From assembly GCA_016195825.1 (NCBI GenBank), contig JACPYV010000040.1:62001-126000 (forward strand): DNA of 64,000 bases, in the 5' to 3' direction. A program made the position numbers and the translations under genes. This DNA is from Burkholderiales bacterium. GTDB taxonomy: Bacteria > Pseudomonadota > Gammaproteobacteria > Burkholderiales > Burkholderiaceae_C. The number at the start of each line of letters is the position of its first letter. Position 1 is the first letter of the stretch. The notes beneath the pieces are model-generated. The model was not told the DNA's origin and did not search any database. It saw only the letters and a list, made by a program, of their open reading frames with translations. Below, in pieces: positions 17,853-27,039 of the stretch.

Positions 17853-20422
17853 CTCAGGAACTCGACAAGTGAATTCCTGAATACAACCGCATCGTGGGGA
17901 TAGAGAATGACATGCGCATTTGTTGAGGTCGGATTGCCAGGATGCCGCAGTACGCGACGGAACCGGAGCTGCTCCCTCTCATCGTCATTGAGGGTTTGAC
18001 CGCAGATTGGACAGCCACCCTCACGCACATCCCGGTCAGAGATGACCTCCACCGCCCTCGACAGCCTAGGATTTCTGGGAACACCTGAGTACAGCACTGG
18101 AAAAGTGGGGTGAGATTTCTTTGGCTTGACGTCGACGCGGATCGCATCGGCAATTTCGGCAAGTAGCTCGACATCGAGCCTTACGGAGCTCCCCAGTTGT
18201 GGGGCGCACAAACCCACAAGCGCTCGCACCTCGGGCTCGAGTCTTGAGAAAATCTCATCGGATAGTCCAGTCTCCGCCAGCCGCAGAACTTCTTCGCGCC
18301 GCAGCTCGCGCGCGGCCATTCTGTCTAGAAATGTGCGGAGGATTGCGAGCTTCGCAAATCGCGGGGTGGCGCCAGGAAGCGCGAGACAGTACGCGGCCAG
18401 ACAGCACAAGCAGGTGACGACTGGCAGGAGCGACTCGCGGGAATCCTCGTCCCATGGGTATCCAGACAGTGCCTCTAGCCAGAGGACAAAGGACCGCTGG
18501 TAGTCCCAGTCAGCAAAGGCGGGCAAGCCAAACTTGGTGCTCCATTCCCGCCAGCGGCGCTGCAGCTTTTCCAGTTCATGAGCTGATCCCACGAGTGCCA
18601 GCGTCTCGGGGTCATCCATTTCGGGGCGCCGCTCACTGAATGCACGCTGGATCTCGATAGAAGCGCGAAGAACCATGTGCGCGAGCCCATCGATGTGTGA
18701 GCGCTGAGGGGACGATCGTCTCTTCTTCGGCTTCTCCTCTTCTGCCTCCTTCGCAGACTCGCCGTCGTCGGTCTCGCCCAACACGATCTTCTTGGGCGTC
18801 TCCACCTCATTGGAGTCCTCGCCGGATTCGGACTCAATCGCCTTCGGAAACAAGAGGCTGAGTACCGCCGAGTAGAGATCCGTTCTTTCTCCGCCTTTAG
18901 TAGGCCGATGGTCGCGAATTCCCGATCGCAACCAGGCGTCATATGAAAACGGCTTGGTGAGCTCTGGCGCTTCAAGCTTGGCCGCACCTCCCGGCGCTGC
19001 ATGGACGGCCGGCTTGCGCGCAGATCTCGCTTGGCTAGCCTGCCACAGCAGACCTTCGATGTAGCTGAAATCTTGAAGCGTCGCGACCCCGTGGAGGGCA
19101 CGTTCGAGCGGCTTGCTGCGGCGCGCGCCTCGCGCCGTCGCATGAAGCGCTCGCTCATCGTTGACCCAAGTTGTTGCAGTCAGGTCGCCGGCCACTATCT
19201 CCAACGTGAGCGCCAGATGGGCCATTGGCACCGCCTCAGAGAGCCGGACTTGGAAGAGGCCATCACTCGATACGGCGACGGCTCCATGCTCCCGCAGCAT
19301 CTCTGCTTCCATCAGACTCCACCCGATGGTGGCAGGAAGATCGGAGGTGCCAGATCTGGACAGAGCGCCTGCCAGACATGTACCGTCCTCAAGACTTGCC
19401 TCCAAAAACAGGATATCCCCTTCCATATCAGGCATCTCGGCGGCCACGAACAGTTCGGGATCGGCGGCTTGCCATCTAAACGGCGATTTGGCGCCCCACC
19501 GGGCAATCGCCACCTCGACGTTCCGTTTGCTCTCCAGACTGCGAGCAGTCGCGTTCACGGAGCCTGTCATCACAAGAGTGTGTTCCGCCCCCCGAAGCTC
19601 GAACACTTTCGCATGAAGCTCCCCTCCGGTGCCACGGGACCCCTCGGGCTTGGCGACGACATAGCCACGTGGACCAAGCAACGCGGCATACCACGCCTTC
19701 TCAAAGCGAGCGGTTCCGTCATGCCCGATACGAACCTTCTCCGCACGCACTTCTTTGGCCAGCCGTCGCACCGGGCCGCCTCCATCGCTATGGAACGGGG
19801 ACAGCACCGTGAGTTGCTTGGCGACCGACTCTCTTTCGCGAAAGAGCTCGATGAGTTGCGAGGACACAGGCTCGACCATGGAATGGATCAGTCGGACATC
19901 GGAGCGATTCGTGGGGAGGACTGGCTTGAAGAGCAAGGAAACCCGCGACGCCGTCTTCTTCAGAATGCTCGACGCTCGCTTCGAGGAGGCTTCGGTATCC
20001 GTGGCGAGGGTCGTGAGGAACGCCGCGAGCTCGTTGAGTACACCGGGGGCTTCGGAGCAGCGCGTGATGTCCCATGACTCAAGCTGTCTAGAGAGGCCTG
20101 ATACGGTGAGATTGCCACTCCCGACGCAGAGGAACTGATCGTCGTCGGTCTCTAAGAAGGCTATCTTGGGGTGAAAGAACCCGCCACCCGGCGCCTGCAC
20201 GCCTGCGAGTGCGTAGCGAATGCCGGCGGCTCTCGAGAACGTACCCGTTATCGATCGGGCAAGCTGCCTTGCGTCGACGAGCACCGACACTTCGCACCCG
20301 TCTCCTCTGCTTGCGGCGGGCAGCACTGCAGCGTCAAAAAACGGAAGATTGAAGGTGAAGGTGGTGAAGAGAGCCCTCTTGGGACGAACCTCCTTAAGTA
20401 GTGCGATGAGGTGTCTGGGCAT
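17849..20422 (-). CDS. Phospholipase D-type protein with two HKD motifs, 857 aa
   Basis: Two PLD motifs are clear: HPKIAFLE...GSGNLT at about residues 83-105 and HAKVFEL...GSVNAT at about 265-290. Together they would form one active site of the nuclease/phospholipase D fold, using the paired His and Lys. A charged linker (about 515-555, KKIVLGETDDGES) leads to a helical C-terminal half, which ends with a CPIC zinc-knuckle-like motif at about 807. There is no helicase domain, unlike DISARM DrmC neighbours or PLD-fused Snf2 proteins. An AGAGGA site precedes the ATG at 20422. It is the first gene of a two-gene operon. Likely a nucleic-acid-cleaving effector; the substrate is unknown. Confidence 0.75.
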   Translation of the reverse strand: MPRHLIALLKEVRPKRALFTTFTFNLPFFDAAVLPAASRGDGCEVSVLVDARQLARSITGTFSRAAGIRYALAGVQAPGGGFFHPKIAFLETDDDQFLCVGSGNLTVSGLSRQLESWDITRCSEAPGVLNELAAFLTTLATDTEASSKRASSILKKTASRVSLLFKPVLPTNRSDVRLIHSMVEPVSSQLIELFRERESVAKQLTVLSPFHSDGGGPVRRLAKEVRAEKVRIGHDGTARFEKAWYAALLGPRGYVVAKPEGSRGTGGELHAKVFELRGAEHTLVMTGSVNATARSLESKRNVEVAIARWGAKSPFRWQAADPELFVAAEMPDMEGDILFLEASLEDGTCLAGALSRSGTSDLPATIGWSLMEAEMLREHGAVAVSSDGLFQVRLSEAVPMAHLALTLEIVAGDLTATTWVNDERALHATARGARRSKPLERALHGVATLQDFSYIEGLLWQASQARSARKPAVHAAPGGAAKLEAPELTKPFSYDAWLRSGIRDHRPTKGGERTDLYSAVLSLLFPKAIESESGEDSNEVETPKKIVLGETDDGESAKEAEEEKPKKRRSSPQRSHIDGLAHMVLRASIEIQRAFSERRPEMDDPETLALVGSAHELEKLQRRWREWSTKFGLPAFADWDYQRSFVLWLEALSGYPWDEDSRESLLPVVTCLCCLAAYCLALPGATPRFAKLAILRTFLDRMAARELRREEVLRLAETGLSDEIFSRLEPEVRALVGLCAPQLGSSVRLDVELLAEIADAIRVDVKPKKSHPTFPVLYSGVPRNPRLSRAVEVISDRDVREGGCPICGQTLNDDEREQLRFRRVLRHPGNPTSTNAHVILYPHDAVVFRNSLVEFLR

Positions 20423-20669
20423 AGTCCTCTGGGGAAATCAAACTTTCTGTTTTCATCGCTCGCGCCCAGCCATCAAGACGAGACGCAGGAAATTCATTTC
20501 CGCTTCCGTGTAAAAGAATCTATCGAGAGCAATCACACCGGTGGGAGCGCCGATTCAAAAGGACCTTGGCGGGTTGTTGACGTGCGGAAGGATCGGTACT
20601 AGGTCGCTATCGCATTAAGAACGCCACTCGGGCGATTGAAGCCCTGTCTGTAGCTCGTACGCCTTTTCT

Positions 20670-21632
20670 TCAGGCCGCCAAAAGTTGATGCTCGTAGTAG
20701 GGCCGTTCGCGGTCCTCGAGCATCTGATCCAGGTCGTCCAGGCTGCGCCCTTGCGGGGTAAGCCAAGCCATCACGTTCTCGGGGCGAAGGGGCACGATGC
20801 AGCGGTCATGTCCCGCATTCCGGACCTCTTCCGGCGGTTCGTCGGTGATGAATGCGAAGGAATCCAGGGGCTCCTCGCCTTCGCGCTCCCAGTGCGAGAC
20901 CACGCAGGCGACATACATATCCATGTCGTTGTTCGGGTTGAAGACGATCTCTGTCTTGGTCACTTCCTCGCCAGGTCGCAAGGCCCGACCTTCGGCCTTG
21001 TGCCTGTCAACCCATTCGTAGAAGCATTGGGCAACGACAACGCCGTGAGTCTTGCCGAACTCTCCGCGCCAGAACTCTCGCAAGCTGGTCCGGCGCGCAT
21101 TGAAGGTGCCAGGGTAGAGCTTGTCGTAGTTGGCCGGTGCCCGTGCAGGACGGCACTGGTATCGCATGGGCTTGATGACCAGCTCGCCGTCTTCCATAAG
21201 CATGACGGGCACGTAGCTCATGGGGAAGATCCGGTCATCGGCCAGTCGATGTTCGATCCGGTTCATATCCGCGATCTTCTGGAGCGCGCGCTCGATCTTT
21301 TTGGTCGCGATTCGCTGGCTCTCCTGAGCAGCCTTGGTGATCTTCTTCTCCAGCTTGCGCTGGGCGTCCACCAGGCGCTTGCGCTGTTCGAACAGCTCGA
21401 CCTCAAACTCGGTCGTTAGCTGTCGACGGTGGTCGAGCACCATGTCCCAGAGGACTCGTTCTTCCTCGGTCTGCGGGTTGGCGAACGAGTTCTCGATCCC
21501 GCGCGAAATCATTAGCTTCGACCCTCGCGTCCGGTCGAAGAAGATCTTGAAGAATTCTTTGATGCGGATCTTGGCGCGGAACTCCCGCACGTACTTCCGG
21601 TAGTCCGACCAGACCTGGGCCGAGTAGCACAT
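20670..21632 (-). CDS. SRAP-domain protein (YedK/HMCES-like), long form
   Basis: SRAP proteins crosslink to abasic sites in single-stranded DNA through Cys2. The start MCYSAQ supplies Cys2 after Met removal, and the family residues Asn in FNARRTS, Glu in CFYEW, and His in GHDRCIVPL are present. The protein has 320 residues against about 220 for YedK. The extra length is an insertion after residue 10 that includes a coiled coil (about 85-125). The same long form may interact with a partner. No LexA box is visible upstream, although the family is SOS-associated and imuABC lies in the same island. Transcribed alone on the minus strand. Confidence 0.9.
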   Translation of the reverse strand: MCYSAQVWSDYRKYVREFRAKIRIKEFFKIFFDRTRGSKLMISRGIENSFANPQTEEERVLWDMVLDHRRQLTTEFEVELFEQRKRLVDAQRKLEKKITKAAQESQRIATKKIERALQKIADMNRIEHRLADDRIFPMSYVPVMLMEDGELVIKPMRYQCRPARAPANYDKLYPGTFNARRTSLREFWRGEFGKTHGVVVAQCFYEWVDRHKAEGRALRPGEEVTKTEIVFNPNNDMDMYVACVVSHWEREGEEPLDSFAFITDEPPEEVRNAGHDRCIVPLRPENVMAWLTPQGRSLDDLDQMLEDRERPYYEHQLLAA

Positions 21633-22006
21633 CGATTACCTCCTGGCGCTTGAGATTCCGATGCTACCGGTCAGTCGCACGACGGCGCTCGGCGCTGCAA
21701 GCGAGCGATTCTGCCTAAATTCTGTGCAACGAAAGGCTGCGCGAGGCTGAATAGCGACTTAGCAGCTTGCCAAGACGCTTATCAACTGAGTTGCCCACCG
21801 TCCGAGAGAACAACCCCAGACGCAAGCAGCGCGGCCTGAACCCGCATCAACGCATCTCGCCTACCGCGGCGTCGGTGAAAGACTGTCGGTTCTCACTGAA
21901 GGTGGAACCCTTTTCACTGCAGATGGAACTGCAGGCTCCCGGATGGCGGGAGGCATAGGTGGATAAAGTGCATTGCCCGCCGTTGGGCTCCAACGTAAGG
22001 ATCGAC
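21633..22006. other. Intergenic region before the microprotein gene
   Basis: About 370 bp. It should contain the divergent promoters for the SRAP gene and the small plus-strand gene. I see no LexA box, hairpin terminator or RNA gene in it. Confidence 0.4.
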
Positions 22007-22123
22007 ATGTCCACACTCGAAATCTCGCTGATTTCTGCTGACCCGACCAATCCAAACTGGCCAAGCAAAACGGGTGGCCCTTCAGGCGGCGGTCGTGGCA
22101 ACAATCCACCGGGCAAAAAATAG
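22007..22123 (+). CDS. 38-residue Gly/Asn/Pro-rich microprotein
   Basis: ATG at 22007 with TAAGGA five nt upstream, stop TAG at 22121. The peptide has an ordinary first half (MSTLEISLISADPTNPNW) and a striking tail containing GGPSGGGRGNN and ending PPGKK. The clean ribosome site and compositional bias argue that it is translated. It is too short for usual gene callers. I have an impression of similar short NWPS...GGGRGNNPP proteins elsewhere but could not check this. It lies 205 bp upstream of the DUF4238 gene on the same strand. No modifying enzymes of RiPP type are near. Confidence 0.55.
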   Translation: MSTLEISLISADPTNPNWPSKTGGPSGGGRGNNPPGKK

Positions 22124-22147
22124 GGCTTGTGCTCGCAAGCCGTCCCA

Positions 22148-22169
22148 CGCCCGCCGTGCCGGGCGGGCG
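22148..22169 (+). other. Strong GC hairpin between the microprotein and the DUF4238 gene
   Basis: Perfect 8-bp stem CGCCCGCC / GGCGGGCG with a 6-nt loop, 25 bp after the microprotein stop and without a T tract. It may attenuate or stabilise the mRNA leading into the DUF4238 gene. The rest of 22124-22328 holds no supported gene. Confidence 0.4.
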
Positions 22170-22328
22170 CTGGAGGCCTTTCATGAAGGAGGCAGCCCGT
22201 CGTCGTTGCCGGGCCGGCGGGGCGGGTGCCGCGTCGGACGGGGCCTGAGTCACTGGCGGCATCCGCAGCGGGGATCGCGCGGCCATACCCAGGGGACAAT
22301 TGGCGTCCCGAACGACCCAAGCGAACGG

Positions 22329-24824
22329 ATGGAAAACCGACAGACCCGGAACAACCACTACGTCCCGCAGTGGTACCAGCGCGGCTTCCTCGCTACGGGC
22401 CAATCTCGTCTTTTCTATCTCAACCTCGATCCGGACCGCAAGACGCTGGCGGATGGGCGGCAGGTGCCGCGCAAGGCGCTACACGAATGGGGCCCCGTGA
22501 ACTGCTTCGTGGACTACGACCTGTACACCACGAAGTTCGGCGCGATCGTCAACGACGACATCGAGAAGCACCTGTTCGGCGCCCTCGACGACCAGGGATC
22601 CCGCGCCGTGCGAGCCTTCGTGCTCGGTAGTCTCTCCGAAATGCACGAGTCATTCCAGGACTTCTTCACATACATGGCCGCGCAGAAGCTGCGCACGCCC
22701 AAGGGACTGGACTGGATTCGCTCGTGCTACGGACCGCTGGACCAGATCGACCTGATGGTGGAGATGCAGGCCCTGCGGATGATGCACTGCACGATGTGGG
22801 CAGAGGGCGTACGGGAAATCGTCTCGGCGGCGGACTCCGACGTGAAGTTCATCGTGACCGACCACCCGGTGACCGTCTACAACCCGCACGTCGACCCCAC
22901 GGTCCAGGATTGCGCCTATCCGCTGGACCCGATGGTGGCGTCGCTGGGCACGCAGACGGTGTTCGTGCTGGACGCCGACACCTGCATGATCTTCACGCAC
23001 CTGGAATATGCCAAGGCACCGGACCGGCAAGACCTGACCCGGCTGCGCACGAACGCTCGGCATCATGGCATGGGCATGACGCGCACGGACGCCTTCATCC
23101 GCGATCGCCGACTAAGCCGCGACGAGGTGATCGCCATCAACCACCTGCTCAAGTCGCGCGCCAAGCGGTACATCGCTGCCGCCAACAAGGAGTGGCTGTA
23201 TCCGGAGCGGCACTTTAGTGGCTCGTGGGCCGACATAGCCATAGTGCTGTTGCCCAAGAGCGATCTGTGGCGCTTTGGCGGGGAGATCTATGTCGGCTAC
23301 CAGGACGGCAGGTCTGGCTACTGGGACGAGCATGGCCGCACGTCCAAAGCCCACGAATTCCTGACCCGAAAGTCGCCGCGAAAGAACATCGCGGCCAACG
23401 ATTTCTGCGGCTGCGGCGGCGCCTACGCCTTCAAAGACTGTTGCCAGTCGCTGTCGGCAGCAGAGCGCCCGCCCTGGGACGTCTATGGCCTGCGAGAGCG
23501 CAACTTGATGTTCTGCAACGTCGTGCAGGGCATCCTGGGCCTGCACGATGGGGCGTCTTGGGAAGACATTCGCAGGACCTTGAGCGACGACCAGGTCAAG
23601 CGCATACACAGCGCCTTCGCCGGCCTGTGGCCCGAGGATACAGACCTGGCGTCACTGCTGCCTCGCCCGCATCCCAAGAAGTTGCGCTCGGTCTTTGTCG
23701 GTATCGCCGATCCGCGCACAGTGGACGCGACGGTCCTGGGCTGGCTGCCGTACTTCGATGAAGTGGTGCTGGTGAACCCCTTCTTCCTGGGTACACGGAT
23801 GAAGCGCGAGTTCAGCCCCATCGATGCGCCGGCCGCCCACAAGATGCAGACGCTCAAGAACGTCATCCTGCTGCTGAAGCTGGAGCCGTTCATCCGTGCT
23901 GGCCTCGTCCATCTGGTGCCTGATCCCGGCGAGGTCAGCGCGCCGCTCGGACAGCATGTCCGGGAGGTGCTTACCGATCGCACGGCAGGGTGGAAGCCTC
24001 CTAAAGGTGGGCTGCACCGCCTTCTGAAGCTCGGAGAGGAAGAGCATCGCCGCTCCATCGGCATGCTGCCCGAGGCGTCCCTACGTCGCTACGTAGCCGA
24101 GCACATGCCGGAGGCCGACGCCGCGATGACAGAACAGGTCACCGCTTACATCAGGCGGCAGAACGAGGCCGATCCGTATGCGTTGCTGCAATCACTCCCC
24201 GTGGGTGAGGCGGGCGCGCAGTTCCATATCTACAAGGGCCTCAACCTGGAATCGGCGCTCTACTTAGCCACGCTGACCGGCTCTGTCATCCACGTCGACA
24301 CCGACGCGCACTGGGAGCAACTCCTCATGGATGCGCAGCCTGCCGGCGCACCTTCGCAACGCGTGTGGGAACCTGTGCGGCAAGCTCTTGCCGAGATTAC
24401 CTTTCCCGTGGATCTCGATTCGCAGCGGGTCGCGCAGCGACTTTCCGAAGGAGACGTGCCACCCGCTCGTTCCCTGCTGCGGCGCCTTGGTGAAGAGGTC
24501 TCGGCGTCCGGCACTGGGCCGGCGCCTCATGCACTGGCCAAGCGCTTGCGCCAAGCACGAAGGAAGGTGGAACGCACGGCGATACCCACTGGCGACAACC
24601 AAATGCTCCAGGTGCGGCTTGACCTGCACGTGCCGCCGACGGGTTTTTTCCGGCATGAGGTGCAGCGGTTGCTCGTGATGTTCGCCGGCGCTACGCGGCC
24701 ACGCACAGTGCCTTACGCGCTGCGGCTGGTGTTCGAGGAGCCCGCGAGCGCAGGCGACAACGCGTTGGATGCTGACGATAAGGCTGAGGAGACCACCCGG
24801 CACCACGCAGTGCCTTATCGCTAA
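22329..24824 (+). CDS. DUF4238 protein with internal SEC-C motif, 831 aa
   Basis: The N-terminal DUF4238 domain has NHYVPQWYQRGF at residues 8-19 and the later signature VTDHPVTVYNP. A SEC-C-type metal knuckle, CGCGGAYAFKDCC, lies at about residue 360. The C-terminal 450 residues are not recognised. Plain DUF4238 proteins are 250-350 residues, so this is a fusion. DUF4238 is common in defence islands but its chemistry is not known to me. The start at 22329 gives the canonical N-terminus; the frame continues upstream without a stop but the codons there look non-coding. Confidence 0.75.
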   Translation: MENRQTRNNHYVPQWYQRGFLATGQSRLFYLNLDPDRKTLADGRQVPRKALHEWGPVNCFVDYDLYTTKFGAIVNDDIEKHLFGALDDQGSRAVRAFVLGSLSEMHESFQDFFTYMAAQKLRTPKGLDWIRSCYGPLDQIDLMVEMQALRMMHCTMWAEGVREIVSAADSDVKFIVTDHPVTVYNPHVDPTVQDCAYPLDPMVASLGTQTVFVLDADTCMIFTHLEYAKAPDRQDLTRLRTNARHHGMGMTRTDAFIRDRRLSRDEVIAINHLLKSRAKRYIAAANKEWLYPERHFSGSWADIAIVLLPKSDLWRFGGEIYVGYQDGRSGYWDEHGRTSKAHEFLTRKSPRKNIAANDFCGCGGAYAFKDCCQSLSAAERPPWDVYGLRERNLMFCNVVQGILGLHDGASWEDIRRTLSDDQVKRIHSAFAGLWPEDTDLASLLPRPHPKKLRSVFVGIADPRTVDATVLGWLPYFDEVVLVNPFFLGTRMKREFSPIDAPAAHKMQTLKNVILLLKLEPFIRAGLVHLVPDPGEVSAPLGQHVREVLTDRTAGWKPPKGGLHRLLKLGEEEHRRSIGMLPEASLRRYVAEHMPEADAAMTEQVTAYIRRQNEADPYALLQSLPVGEAGAQFHIYKGLNLESALYLATLTGSVIHVDTDAHWEQLLMDAQPAGAPSQRVWEPVRQALAEITFPVDLDSQRVAQRLSEGDVPPARSLLRRLGEEVSASGTGPAPHALAKRLRQARRKVERTAIPTGDNQMLQVRLDLHVPPTGFFRHEVQRLLVMFAGATRPRTVPYALRLVFEEPASAGDNALDADDKAEETTRHHAVPYR

Positions 24825-25156
24825 AGTTGCCCCCCATCGGTGAACGGCAGACGACTTCAACCGGTCAGCCGAGTTTCATGTTCAATGAAACTGGGCAGGT
24901 CAGTTTGGCATGAACGAGAACCGACAAAGACCCCCGCCACCGCATCACTCAGCTCGCCACCGCCATGGTCCAGCGGCCTTTCGAGGTGGGCGATCCAGCT
25001 CGCAAGGCGCCGATCCCTGAGGCGATACGCGGCTACTCGGTCTTGACTTCGGCAGACGTGAACATGTCCAGAAGCAGGTAGACGGGGTAACCCGACAGCT
25101 CTGGGCCGAGCCGGTCCAACTGATGCGCCAGATCCATCGGGTCGGCAGGGTCTATG
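24825..25156. other. Non-coding gap with a small inverted repeat
   Basis: About 330 bp. The only structure is GTTTCAT / ATGAAAC (24873-24891, 5-nt loop). The sequence mixture suggests a scar of an old insertion, but no transposase fragment can be read. Confidence 0.3.
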
Positions 25157-25489
25157 TCATTGCTCCGGCAACACGATTTGGGGGCGCTCACGTGTGTAGT
25201 CCCATCCTGGCATACGGCTGGCAACTGACGCGACGTCGTCGTCGTCAACCTCAACCAGCAGAGAGCCGGCGAGCGCGGCAACCAAAGTTGCACCGAGTTG
25301 CTCCATGCGGTCTCCAGCTTCCCTCAGTCCATGAGGGCTCAGCCGCTCGGCCGTGAAGAAGACGTAGCGGTCCATGCGGCGATTTTGCGAGGTCCTGGCC
25401 GCCGCTGTGAAGAAGCCCTGCAATCTGATGGGCGTTGCATGCGGCTCAGGCGGTCGTTGGTAACTGAAGGGTATGACTAGCAACTGCAT
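25157..25489 (-). CDS. Small SOS-controlled hypothetical protein, about 110 aa
   Basis: Not recognised. The frame runs from an ATG at 25489 (MQLLVIPFSYQRPP); a second possible start at 25375 (MDRYVFFTAERLSPHG) gives a compact acidic protein with a likely alpha/beta fold (GATLVAALAGSLLVEVD). It begins 31 bp from a perfect LexA box, so expression is expected on DNA damage. No ribosome site clearly separates the two starts. The location opposite another small gene across the box suggests a paired SOS-induced unit. Confidence 0.55.
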   Translation of the reverse strand: MQLLVIPFSYQRPPEPHATPIRLQGFFTAAARTSQNRRMDRYVFFTAERLSPHGLREAGDRMEQLGATLVAALAGSLLVEVDDDDVASVASRMPGWDYTRERPQIVLPEQ

Positions 25490-25520
25490 ATCGCTTGGGT
25501 TAGCCAACTTGCGCGAATTG

Positions 25521-25536
25521 CTGTATGGATATACAG
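25521..25536. promoter_or_regulatory. Second LexA box
   Basis: CTGTATGGATATACAG matches CTGT-N8-ACAG exactly. It lies between two small divergent genes (25489 on the minus strand, 25586 on the plus strand), 31 and 49 bp from their starts. Confidence 0.88.
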
Positions 25537-25585
25537 TACTTTCAAAGCCGGCGATCTGGCAACGCGTTTACCTAAGGATCCTTCG

Positions 25586-25861
25586 ATGCTGCTGAACCTG
25601 CATGACCCTGAGAGCATCGTCGCCTGGTGGAAGGTGCTGCCGGATCAACACGACGTCTTCCTGTCTCACAAGCTGAAAGTCAGCCCGCAGTTCGCGCCTG
25701 GCATCACGGAAGCCCAGCGACGCATCGATAGCGATCCAAACCTCAGCTGCCTACGAGTGGCTGCCATCGCGAGACGCCGGCAAGGTGACCCGCGCAATGC
25801 TCAACGCGAGGCAGACGTACCGTCGCACGAGCTACGTTGGCGAGAGCTGGCAGCGGCCTGA
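25586..25861 (+). CDS. Small hypothetical protein divergent across the LexA box, 91 aa
   Basis: Not recognised. An AAGGAT site lies 7 nt before the ATG. The first 45 residues (MLLNLHDPESIVAWWKVLP) look like a genuine helical domain, and the end (HELRWRELAAA) is also protein-like, while the middle (RVAAIARRRQGDPRN) is Arg-rich and may reflect a compensated frameshift. It is probably controlled by the LexA box 49 bp upstream. Confidence 0.5.
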   Translation: MLLNLHDPESIVAWWKVLPDQHDVFLSHKLKVSPQFAPGITEAQRRIDSDPNLSCLRVAAIARRRQGDPRNAQREADVPSHELRWRELAAA

Positions 25862-26210
25862 TAGACCCACCGAGGCCACGATGGCGTTGCCCTCTCCCCC
25901 TGCAGTTGCTGTGCGTCTCCTGGACGTCGCGGCGTTTGGGCTTGCTGACCTGGTCGGCCGGCCCCTTTTTGCTGGTGTCGCCGCGTTGCCGCCCCGATGC
26001 GCCATGGTCCTACACAGCCCAATGGCACGGCGCCATAGAGTCAGTCCCGGGCGTAGACCCTCTGTGATCCTTCCCTGCAGTACAGCAGCGCTTTCGGCGG
26101 CTGGAGAAGGCTTCAGCCCAGTGCGCTGACCGTCACAGGTGAACCCACACAGGCTCTACGCCCCCTCTTCGATCCGGCACAGGGGCTGCTGCGATTTTTG
26201 GAGAGCACAC
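25862..26210. other. Intergenic region
   Basis: About 350 bp. No gene, RNA or clear signal is visible apart from the ribosome site (GGAG) for the gene at 26211. The short frames here have irregular codon use. Confidence 0.35.
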
Positions 26211-27032
26211 ATGGATCCCTTCGACGCGGTCGCTGCTTGCGAAACCATCATCCAGGAGCGTGAGCTTCAGAATGACTCAGCCGGCCGCCTGCAAAGCGAG
26301 AACGTCATCGCGTGGCACTTGCTGGGCTCGCGGGATCAACTGGCCGATGCGTACACCGAGCTGTACTTCCTCTTCCGCTCGGATGCGCACCTCCGAACCT
26401 TCTTCGGCCTGGTGCTGAGTTCGGCGGCGCAGTGGGGCGCCAGCCACGAGACCACATTCGTTGCCGAGCGAGCCGAGCTCACCGAGATCAACCGCCGGAT
26501 TGCGGAGGCAGCAGAGTCCTTGGCGCATTTGCTGGATCGTCGCTAGGAGTTTCGCGTCAAGCCAGGTAACTTTGCGGACAACACCTTCTTCAACATCGCT
26601 GAACTGATCTCAGCGGCAGCGCACGATCGCGATCTCTACCAGTACCACCTCGAGGACAGCCTTGTGGCGCTCCGTGGGCGATTTGATTGGAAGTACTGGC
26701 CCACGCTGGGCGAGGTCTTGCGCACATTGGCGACCGACGCGGAGGCCGCACAAGGCCCCATGGAAGCCGTCGCCGAGGAAGATGCGCCTCTGGGTGTCCG
26801 TCAGGCAGTTGAACGCTTCTTCGAAATCCTGTTCCTGGCCATGGAGCGAGCGCAGAGCACACCGGCGACGTTGCCAGAGGACTTCAATGTTTCCGACGCG
26901 ACGCTCGCAGCCCTCGCCAACAGTGCGCTGGCGTTGTCGCCCGACGATCGCATCCGTGCGACTGATGTCAGAGATTTCCGGCCTAACTCGTGGCGGCTTG
27001 ACGGGCTGGTGTTCGAAGACACGGGCGCGTGA
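26211..27032 (+). pseudogene. Hypothetical gene interrupted by one in-frame amber codon
   Basis: An ATG at 26211 with a GGAG site opens a 111-codon frame ending in TAG at 26544. The same frame continues directly after the stop with protein-like sequence (EFRVKPGNFADNTFFNIAEL) for a further 161 codons to a stop at 27030. The two parts together would make a 273-residue, helix-rich acidic protein. I do not recognise it. A single point mutation is the simplest cause; a functional short product of 111 residues, reinitiation at 26664, or amber read-through are alternatives. Confidence 0.65.
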
Positions 27033-27039
27033 GCACGTG

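Noticed and set aside
22007-22123. RiPP precursor peptide
   Set aside because: No radical SAM, cyclodehydratase, lanthionine synthetase or transporter gene is nearby.
24873-24891. Inverted repeat as an IS end
   Set aside because: Only 7-bp arms and no transposase fragment nearby.
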